NCBI GenBank assembly: GCA_964353875.1
Contig: CAYGXU010000004.1
Location: 1 to 64,000, forward strand
Length of the DNA: 64,000 nucleotides
Reading direction: 5' to 3'
Source of the DNA: MGNI01 sp964353875
Lineage (GTDB): Bacteria > Chloroflexota > Anaerolineae > Anaerolineales > E44-bin32
Each line of letters begins with the position of its first letter. Within the stretch, counting starts at the first letter, position 1. The translations under genes and the position numbers were made by a program. Below are positions 63,356-64,000 of the stretch, in pieces. The notes under the pieces are model-generated. The model did not search any database, was not told the DNA's origin, and saw only the letters and a program-made list of their open reading frames with translations.

Positions 63356-63904
63356 ATGCGAGAACCTCCTTCTTTCCTTTCGGCTCCATTAGAATTGGGG
63401 GGCGAAGAGAGCTTCCAACCGTCGAAGTTACCGCTGCGGGGCGCGATCTTCGCGTGGGGATCTTCAGGGCTGCTTGCAGTGGCCATCGTGCTCCAGATTT
63501 GGCGTACCGGGCAATCTCATTGTGTGACAATTGCCCTCTTCGTTTTTTTCTTCTTTGCCGCCCTGCTTATTATCTTCAGTCGATGGGTCGATTCCCGGAC
63601 CCAAATCACCGTTAATCTCACTTCTATCTCCTATCGTAGCCCATTCCGCGTTGTAAGCCTTAATTGGGATGAAATTTTAGAAATTCGCTCGATCCAGGCC
63701 GGTCATGGCTGGCGCGTAGCGGTCCAAAGTAATGAATCCCCTTTTTCCTTCCGCGTACCCGCGAGTCCCCAGCCGAATTCTTCCGCTGCGAGCATCCTTG
63801 CGTTGCCCCGCGGGACATATCTGACACAAATCATCTGTGGGATGGCTCGCCTCACCGAACCGGAATATCAAGATCAGGAATGGGTTTGTCATCGACCAAG
63901 ATAA
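63356..63904 (+). CDS. Small membrane protein, PH-like
   Basis: 182 residues. Two hydrophobic segments at about 27-47 and 57-75, then a soluble beta-rich part (DSRTQITVNLTSISYRSPFRVVSLNWDEILEI, HGWRVAVQSNESPFSFRVPA) like the bacterial PH/YdbT-type domain. No strong ribosome binding site before the ATG at 63356. Divergent from alaS. The function is unknown. Confidence 0.65.
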   Translation: MREPPSFLSAPLELGGEESFQPSKLPLRGAIFAWGSSGLLAVAIVLQIWRTGQSHCVTIALFVFFFFAALLIIFSRWVDSRTQITVNLTSISYRSPFRVVSLNWDEILEIRSIQAGHGWRVAVQSNESPFSFRVPASPQPNSSAASILALPRGTYLTQIICGMARLTEPEYQDQEWVCHRPR

Positions 63905-64000
63905 GATCACTCATGCGACATGATTCTGATTTTATCTGCCAGACATCTCATGATATGATTGAATCATGCTTGAACGATTATTATCGCGCAAGGCGCGTCG

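Noticed and set aside
63966..64000. ATG near the right edge (MLERLLSRKAR...)
   Set aside because: Only 11 codons are inside the window and there is no clear ribosome binding site, so it cannot be called a gene from this sequence.

Overview
The window looks like a chromosomal segment from a Chloroflexota (Anaerolineae-like) bacterium, probably a metagenome-derived scaffold: it contains a run of exactly 100 N inside a tandem repeat. The taxonomic guess is inference. It rests on secreted proteins with cysteine-containing SLH repeats, a SUF iron-sulfur operon with SufU, the rpmB/yloU/fakA/fakB/recG/coaD neighbourhood, a MoxR-DUF58-DUF4129 operon and a membrane-anchored baseplate-J-like protein next to alaS. 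No rRNA, CRISPR array, prophage or transposase was seen.

Layout. 1-11.3 kb: a cluster of large secreted proteins, all on the minus strand: one partial gene, a zinc-phospholipase-C-like/SLH protein and two trypsin-like proteases. Three of them share one C-terminal cassette, and the spacers hold decayed relics of the same families. 11.8-12.6 kb: 6-phosphogluconolactonase, with an SLH-gene relic at its 3' end. 12.7-13.06 kb: a 28-bp tandem array containing the gap. 13.1-16.9 kb: a heterodimeric ABC exporter preceded by a promoter, a 26-codon leader ORF and mutually exclusive RNA helices ending in a terminator. I read this as a ribosome-mediated attenuator, and it is the most interesting element here. 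16.9-17.9 kb: an ECF sigma factor and a zinc-finger anti-sigma factor.

18-25.5 kb: the SUF operon (sufC-sufB-sufD-small protein-sufS-sufU-Rieske, minus strand) diverges from sufR-sufT. A 14-bp inverted repeat lies between them, and each of its arms carries a -35 box. A relic of a second sufR follows sufT. 25.7-30.9 kb: a Flp pilin, a second ECF sigma factor with a membrane partner, and moxR-DUF58-DUF4129. 31-36.2 kb: an exonuclease-DinG helicase, EF-P with Arg at position 32, a Cys-rich small protein and a HAD-DinB fusion.

36.4-44.3 kb: tRNA-Leu(UAG), tig-clpP-clpX, a DUF1028 protein, a HAD-IIA phosphatase with rlmN, and an SH3-like lipoprotein. 44.9-53.4 kb: rpe, rpmB (divergent) and a collinear block yloU-fakA-fakB-fakB-recG-coaD plus a DivIVA/SepIVA-like coiled coil. 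53.5-63.9 kb: pyrG and a roadblock protein, the primary sigma factor, mltG-ruvX-baseplate-J-like-alaS, and a small membrane protein. Apart from the first 12 kb this is mostly housekeeping DNA, so the unusual signals are regulatory or are gene relics.
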